From: Melastoma dodecandrum
Lineage: Eukaryota > Streptophyta > Magnoliopsida > Myrtales > Melastomataceae
Assembly: GCA_029817715.1 (NCBI GenBank)
Contig: JARUPY010000292.1
Location: forward strand, 2,745,001-2,809,000
Reading direction: 5' to 3'
DNA length: 64,000 nucleotides
Part shown: piece after piece, positions 59,718 through 64,000 of the stretch
How the letters are laid out: every line of letters starts with the position of its first letter
How positions within the stretch are numbered: the first letter of the stretch is position 1
Program-made: the position numbers and the translations under genes
The notes under the pieces: model-generated
Told to the model about the DNA's origin: nothing
Databases searched by the model: none
The model's input: the letters and a program-made list of their open reading frames with translations, nothing else

Positions 59718-61014
59718 GCTGCTCGGCACCCTCAAGCGCCTGCGCGACCTCGGCAACTCGGTGATCGTGGTCGAGCACGACGAGGACGCGATCCTGCAGG
59801 CCGATTACGTGGTCGATGTCGGCCCGGGCGCCGGCATCCACGGCGGCGAGATCATCGCGCAGGGCACCCCCGCCGAGGTGCTGGCCAACCCGGCCTCGCT
59901 CACCGCCAAGTACCTCACCGGCGCGATGTCGGTGCGTACGCCGACCGCGCGCCGCAAGGGCCGGAAGGGCAAGCTCGGGCTGTTCGGCGCAAGGGGCAAC
60001 AACCTGAAGGACGTCGATGTCGAGATCCCGCTCGGCACCTTCACCTGCATCACCGGCGTCTCGGGCGGCGGCAAATCCACCCTGGTGATCGACACGCTCT
60101 ACAAGGCCGTCGCCAAGAAATTGAACGGCGCCCTGGAGCACCCGGCCCCCTACGGGCGGCTGGAGGGGTTGGAGCACCTCGACAAGGTCATCGACATCGA
60201 CCAGTCGCCGATCGGGCGCACCCCGCGCTCGAACCCCGCCACCTATATCGGCGCCTTCACGCCGATCCGCGACTGGTTCGCGGGGCTGCCGGAGGCCAAG
60301 GCGCGGGGCTACCAGCCGGGGCGCTTCTCGTTCAACGTCAAGGGCGGGCGCTGCGAGGCCTGCTCGGGCGACGGCGTCATCAAGATCGAGATGCACTTCC
60401 TGCCGGACGTCTACGTCACCTGCGACGTCTGCAAGGGCAAGCGCTACGACCGCGAGACCCTGGAGGTGAAGTACCGGGGCAAGTCCATCGCCGACGTGCT
60501 CGATTCCACCGTCGAGGAGGCGGCCGAGCTGTTCAAGGCGGTGCCGGCGATCCGCGACAAGCTCGAGACCCTGAAGCGGGTCGGCCTGCACTACGTCCAT
60601 GTCGGCCAGCAGGCCACCACCCTGTCGGGGGGCGAGGCGCAGCGGGTGAAGCTCTCCAAGGAGCTGTCGAAGCGCGCCACCGGCCGCACCCTCTACATCC
60701 TCGACGAGCCGACCACCGGCCTGCACTTCCACGACGTCGCCAAGCTCATGGAGGTGCTCCACGAGCTGGTCGACCAGGGCAACACGGTGGTGGTGATCGA
60801 GCACAACCTCGAAGTGATCAAGACCGCCGACTGGGTGATCGACATGGGTCCCGAGGGCGGCGACGGCGGCGGCCGCGTGGTGGCGCAGGGCACGCCGGAG
60901 GAGATCGCCCGGTCCAAGGCCAGCCATACCGGCCGGTTCCTGCGCGAGGTGCTGGAGCGGCGCCCCGCCCCGTCCCCATCCCCGTCCCCGACCCGCCGCA
61001 GCGCCGCCGGATAG
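57889..61014 (+). CDS. uvrA: Excinuclease ABC subunit A
   Basis: 1041 residues. An unusual N-terminal extension of about 78 residues rich in Ala, Pro and Lys precedes the conserved start ([20 protein letters not shown]). Two ABC modules follow: [13 protein letters not shown] and [16 protein letters not shown] with [13 protein letters not shown]; then [13 protein letters not shown] and [15 protein letters not shown] with [13 protein letters not shown]. Zinc modules CPTCSG, CATCGG, CEACSG and CDVCKG are intact. Recognises bulky DNA lesions with UvrB. The tail is Pro/Ser-rich. Start at ATG 57889; a later start would remove only the extension. No clear LexA box is visible upstream. Confidence 0.97.
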
Positions 61015-61020
61015 AGCCGC

Positions 61021-61529
61021 GCGTCGAATCCGTGACGGCCCGGACCCGGCAGAATTTGCCGGGTGCCGGTCGGCAACCCCCTGCCGCGGGCGATGATTCG
61101 CGCCGTCGGACAGGGGATCGGGTCCCGTTCAGGCCGGTTCCGGCCCGGATCCGGCACCTTGGGCCGATGCCGGCGGCCTACGCGATCGCCAAGCCCGACT
61201 TGCCGGATTCTCCCGCGATCGACGGCGACAACAGCTTGACCGTTCAACGATATTTTGCCGAAGCGACCTTCGATCTCCAACCTGGGGATAGTGTTGCATC
61301 GCCGCAAAAATGCGGCTTTTGGGCAACGGTTGGGCCGGTTCTGGCAATTCAGCGAGCATTCCACTGTCTTTCCGAGGGTCTCTGTAGAATAGTCGCAGAC
61401 GTTGAGACGGGCAGGCTCCGTGGGGGCGCTCGACACATCCGAAGCCGGCAGCCGCGATGGGCGAGCAGACCGGCAGGGAAGTGCCGAATGCGGGACGGAC
61501 GCCTTGGGACCTTGGGAAGGAATGAAACA
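61021..61529. other. Intergenic leader between uvrA and the SphA-like gene
   Basis: About 500 bases. The open frame through it is continuous with the downstream gene but reads as low-complexity, with no export signal, so it is not coding. A moderately AT-rich section at 61195-61400 contains GCCGCAAAAATGCGGC, a small hairpin, and the likely promoter. Confidence 0.5.
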
Positions 61530-62504
61530 ATGATGAAGAACTGGCTCGCGGCCGGCACGGTCGCGCTCACGGTCGGCATGACCTCGACGATCGCGCAGGC
61601 GCAGACCACGACGGTTCCGGGCGAGCAGGTCGGTCTCGCGGTCGGCGCGCCGCTGCCGGAAGGCATCTACGCGATCAACACGTTCCTCTACCGCCAGACC
61701 GCGCCGTCGTCGCCGGTTGATGTCGGCATCAACATCCCGGTCCTGGTCTGGTCGACCCCGCTGGTCCTGGCCGGCGGCCGGTTCGAACTGGCCCTCGCCC
61801 CGCCGACCGTCTTCACGTTCAGCAAGAACCGCGGTGCTAATACCCTCCGCGACATCTCGATCAACGTCGGCACCCTGCTCGCCGGCATCTGGGCCTTCGA
61901 CCTCGGCGGCAATTTCGGCGTCAGCTTGCTCGGCGGCGTCCACCTGAACGACCTCGACGGCGACCGCGGCGTCCTGGTGAACAAGTATACCGGCGTCGCT
62001 GTTGGTGGTCCTCCGGTCGGAGCGATCTTCGCTTCGAACACCTACCGCTTCGGCGTCGCCGGCAGCTACACCGGCGACGGCTGGAACATAACCGCCAACC
62101 TCACGGCGAACATCTACGACTCGCCGGCGAAGTTCCCGGGCTTCAACACGGTCGGCTTCGGCAACACCCGCGGCCCGTTCATCATCTCCGACTCGCTGAA
62201 CCTCGACCTGACCGCGACCAAGAAGTTCGGCAACTTCGAGATCGGCCCGGTCGCCTACGGCACGTACAATTTCGACATCAGCCAATACAGCGCGGCGGCC
62301 GGCAACCGCGGCCGGTTCGCCATCGGCGGCCTGATCGGCTACGACTTCGGCAAGTTCACCGCGCAGTTCTACGCCGCCCGCGACGTGGTCACTGCCGTGC
62401 CGCGCTCCGCGTCCACCGAACTCTGGGGCCGCATCGTGGTGCCGCTGTACTCGCCGACCCCGGCGGTCGCCCCGGCGCCCGCGCCGCTGGTCCGCAAGTA
62501 CTGA
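61530..62504 (+). CDS. SphA-family outer membrane protein (Phenol_MetA_deg-like beta barrel)
   Basis: 324 residues from ATG 61530 (second ATG adjacent) after GGGAAGG. Signal peptide NWLAAGTVALTVGMTSTIAQ ends at AQA. The mature part is a series of amphipathic beta strands: VDVGINIPVLVWSTPLVLAG, FGVSLLGGVHLNDLDGD, FGVAGSYTGDGWNITANLTA, FEIGPVAYGTYNFDIS and FTAQFYAARDVV, ending LVRKY with an aromatic C terminus, as expected for an outer membrane barrel. Related proteins are proposed to take up aromatic or other hydrophobic compounds. Followed by two strong hairpins. Confidence 0.85.
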   Translation: MMKNWLAAGTVALTVGMTSTIAQAQTTTVPGEQVGLAVGAPLPEGIYAINTFLYRQTAPSSPVDVGINIPVLVWSTPLVLAGGRFELALAPPTVFTFSKNRGANTLRDISINVGTLLAGIWAFDLGGNFGVSLLGGVHLNDLDGDRGVLVNKYTGVAVGGPPVGAIFASNTYRFGVAGSYTGDGWNITANLTANIYDSPAKFPGFNTVGFGNTRGPFIISDSLNLDLTATKKFGNFEIGPVAYGTYNFDISQYSAAAGNRGRFAIGGLIGYDFGKFTAQFYAARDVVTAVPRSASTELWGRIVVPLYSPTPAVAPAPAPLVRKY

Positions 62505-62512
62505 GACTCCGG

Positions 62513-62534
62513 TTCCCCGCCGACCGGCGGGGAA
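62513..62534 (+). terminator. Perfect hairpin directly after the SphA-like gene
   Basis: TTCCCCGCC and GGCGGGGAA form a 9-bp stem with a 4-base loop, 9 bases after the stop codon. Confidence 0.65.
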
Positions 62535-62570
62535 TCCCGGACCCTCGACAGGCCGTCCTCCGGGACGGCG

Positions 62571-62601
62571 CACCGCCCGGCACCGCGCCGGGCGGTGTTT
62601 T
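62571..62601 (+). terminator. Intrinsic terminator
   Basis: CACCGCCCGGC and GCCGGGCGGTG form an 11-bp perfect stem followed by TTTTCG. The best-formed Rho-independent terminator in the window. Confidence 0.85.
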
Positions 62602-62751
62602 CGTGCGTGCGGCGGGTGCGCCCATCGCCGGTATCCATGGCCTGCCGCGACGGCCCCGCGGGTGTCGCGGGCGGCCCGAACGTCCTATTGTGAGCCGAAT
62701 GCGCGTGCCCGGCACCGGTCGGCGCGCGGCCGGACGAGCCGGAGGACGATC

Positions 62752-63726
62752 ATGGCGACGCAGGGCGAGTGGAAGATCCCCGCGCAGGCCCAGCCGCGGC
62801 CCGCGGATTACGGCTACGACCTCGACCGGGCGCTCTCGGCGGTGCTGGCCCTGTCGACGCGGGTGCCCGACGGCGCCTTCACGGCCGAGACGCTGGGCAC
62901 CGAGCGCGCCGGCAACGGCGTGGTGATCCGCGAGGACGGCCTCGTGCTCACCATCGGCTACCTCGTCACCGAGGCCGAGACCGTCTGGCTCACCACCCGG
63001 GACGGCCGCTCGGTGCCCGGCCACGTCCTCGGCTTCGACGCCGCCACCGGCTTCGGCCTCGTCCAGGCGCTGGGCGACCTCGGCGTGCCGGCCCTGCCGC
63101 TCGGCCGCTCGGCCGGGCTGCGGACCGGCGACCGGGCGGTGCTGGCCGGGGCGGGCGGACGCCAGCGCTGCGTCGCCGTCGAGGTGGTCGCCCGGCAGGA
63201 ATTCGCCGGCTACTGGGAATACGTGCTGGAGGAGGCCCTGTTCACCGCCCCCGCGCACCCGCATTGGGGCGGCACGGCCCTGATCGGCCCCCAGGGCGAG
63301 TTGCTCGGTATCGGCTCGCTGCAACTGCAGCAGGGCGGCTCGGGCAGCGCGCGCCCAATCAACATGGTCGTGCCGATCGACCTGCTGCCGCCGATCCTGG
63401 ACGATCTCGCAACCCGCGGCCGTGCGAACCGGCCGCCGCGCCCCTGGCTCGGCCTCTACGCCACCGAGAGCGAGGAGGGCATCGTGGTGATGGGGCTGGC
63501 CGATGGCGGACCCGCCGAGACCGGCGGCCTCCAGGCGGGCGACGTGATCGAGGCCGTGGCCGGCGAGCCCGTGGCGGATCTCGCCGCCCTGTTCCGCAGC
63601 GTCTGGGCGCTCGGCGAGGCGGGGGTGCGGGTGCCGCTGACGGTCCGCCGGGACGGGCGCGGCGTGAAGCTCGCCCTGGTCTCCGCCGACCGGGAGACGT
63701 TCCTGCGCACGCCCTCGCTGCACTGA
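62752..63726 (+). CDS. Catalytically inactive HtrA-like protein with PDZ domain
   Basis: 324 residues from ATG 62752 (GGAGG ahead). Overall HtrA layout: chymotrypsin-like fold (about 45-225) and a C-terminal PDZ (ESEEGIVVMGLADGGPAETG, GLQAGDVIEAVAGEPV). All three catalytic positions differ: His is Tyr70 (LTIGYLVTEAE), Asp is Gly100 (DAATGFGLVQ), and Ser is Trp172 (PHWGGTALI). No signal peptide, so it is probably cytoplasmic. Probably a scaffold or peptide-binding pseudoprotease. Annotation pipelines are likely to call it a serine protease. Confidence 0.88.
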   Translation: MATQGEWKIPAQAQPRPADYGYDLDRALSAVLALSTRVPDGAFTAETLGTERAGNGVVIREDGLVLTIGYLVTEAETVWLTTRDGRSVPGHVLGFDAATGFGLVQALGDLGVPALPLGRSAGLRTGDRAVLAGAGGRQRCVAVEVVARQEFAGYWEYVLEEALFTAPAHPHWGGTALIGPQGELLGIGSLQLQQGGSGSARPINMVVPIDLLPPILDDLATRGRANRPPRPWLGLYATESEEGIVVMGLADGGPAETGGLQAGDVIEAVAGEPVADLAALFRSVWALGEAGVRVPLTVRRDGRGVKLALVSADRETFLRTPSLH

Positions 63727-63915
63727 GGCTGCCGTGAACCTGCAACGGGTCTGCGGCCTGCGCGGGCGCAACCTTTGCCGCGCCCGCGACGTTGCCCGCC
63801 CGCCGCCGCGAGCCTGTACCCGAGACAACCTCTGGCTCAGCATCGGTTCAGGTGGCGGGGCCGAATCTCCTGCGACCGGCTGCCGATCCGCCGGAGGTAG
63901 TGAGGAGATCCCGTC
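63727..63915. promoter_or_regulatory. Upstream region of the last gene
   Basis: 189 bases with no gene. GTGAGGAGATCC (about 63899-63910) is the ribosome binding site of the next gene. No clear operator or hairpin. Confidence 0.4.
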
Positions 63916-64000
63916 ATGACGCTTCTGAGCGCACCGCGCGCGAAGACCTTCGTTATGGCCGCCGCGATCGCCGGCGGCCTCGGGCTTGCCGGTTCCGCCC
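63916..64000 (+). CDS. Exported protein, 3' end outside window
   Basis: Only the first 28 codons are seen: a signal peptide (MTLLSAPRAKTFVMAAAIAG and GLGLAGSA). A GGAG sits 6 bases upstream of the ATG. The mature protein, and so the function, cannot be determined. Confidence 0.7.
   Translation, partial: MTLLSAPRAKTFVMAAAIAGGLGLAGSA

Noticed and set aside
1..64000. tRNA or rRNA genes
   Set aside because: No cloverleaf-type segment with a T-loop GTTCGAATC and matching acceptor arms was found by reading either strand; short ones could be missed without a covariance scan.
1..64000. CRISPR array or prophage
   Set aside because: The only regular short repeats are the iteron-like units (too short and too few for spacers, next to RepA). 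No phage structural, integrase or lysis genes.
1..64000. The whole window being a plasmid because of RepA
   Set aside because: rarA, purD, rlmB, uvrA, cobF and argE are chromosomal housekeeping genes; no partition (ParAB/RepABC) or conjugation genes are present.

Overview
The window is 64 kb of very GC-rich DNA with dense coding on both strands, mostly ATG or GTG starts behind GGAG-type ribosome binding sites. Gene content points to a Methylobacterium-like, plant-associated alphaproteobacterium: a MucR/Ros regulator, an ACC deaminase with its Lrp-type regulator, HWE-type histidine kinase, aerobic cobalamin enzyme CobF, a PaoABC-type molybdenum hydroxylase and SphA-type outer membrane protein. 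The genus is inferred from these families, not from a marker gene. Housekeeping genes (rarA, purD, rlmB, uvrA) argue for the main chromosome.

Layout. 0-3.4 kb: MucR (cut by the window edge), a Do-family protease and rarA. 3.4-6.7 kb: IS remnants, then a carbonic anhydrase-SulP pair that looks like a bicarbonate uptake unit. 7.7-10.6 kb: argE, DoxX, GST and a small membrane protein. 11.2-15.5 kb: a tandem glycine riboswitch ahead of a DadA-family dehydrogenase, followed by a threonine-synthase-like enzyme and a D-threonine aldolase-like enzyme, plausibly a glycine / D-(hydroxy)amino acid module. 15.6-18.2 kb: cobF and a DEAH helicase. 19-25.4 kb: orphan binding proteins (Bug, MetQ), esterase, cupin, an unknown protein and a GAF-HWE kinase. 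26.3-30.3 kb: paoABC. 30.5-37.6 kb: ytfQ-ytfR-ytfT-yjfF sugar ABC operon plus a DapA-family lyase; ytfQ is split by an intact 1342-bp IS2-like insertion with a 5-bp target duplication. 37.7-45 kb: RND adaptor, purD, gamma-glutamyltransferase, acdS/acdR. 45-45.4 kb: a second IS110 remnant carrying a 256-bp inverted copy of the one at 3.4 kb. 46.2-49.1 kb: a RepA-type replication initiator with upstream phased iteron-like repeats, a DnaA-box match and an AT-rich segment, i.e. a plasmid-style origin in otherwise chromosomal surroundings. 49.3-57.4 kb: rlmB, MFS transporter, metal-ligand-poor amidohydrolase, NIT-domain chemoreceptor, HxlR/oxidoreductase/cupin cluster. 57.9-64 kb: uvrA, SphA-like porin, a catalytically dead HtrA-like protein and the start of an exported protein.

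Intergenic space is unusually structured. A composite repeat made of several tandem palindromes occurs at five places (one inside the pao operon), a MITE-like long palindrome occurs twice, and a third short dispersed repeat occurs three times. No rRNA, tRNA, CRISPR array or prophage was seen. The strongest candidates for follow-up are the RepA/iteron locus, the glycine-riboswitch-controlled D-amino acid module, and the dispersed palindromic repeats.
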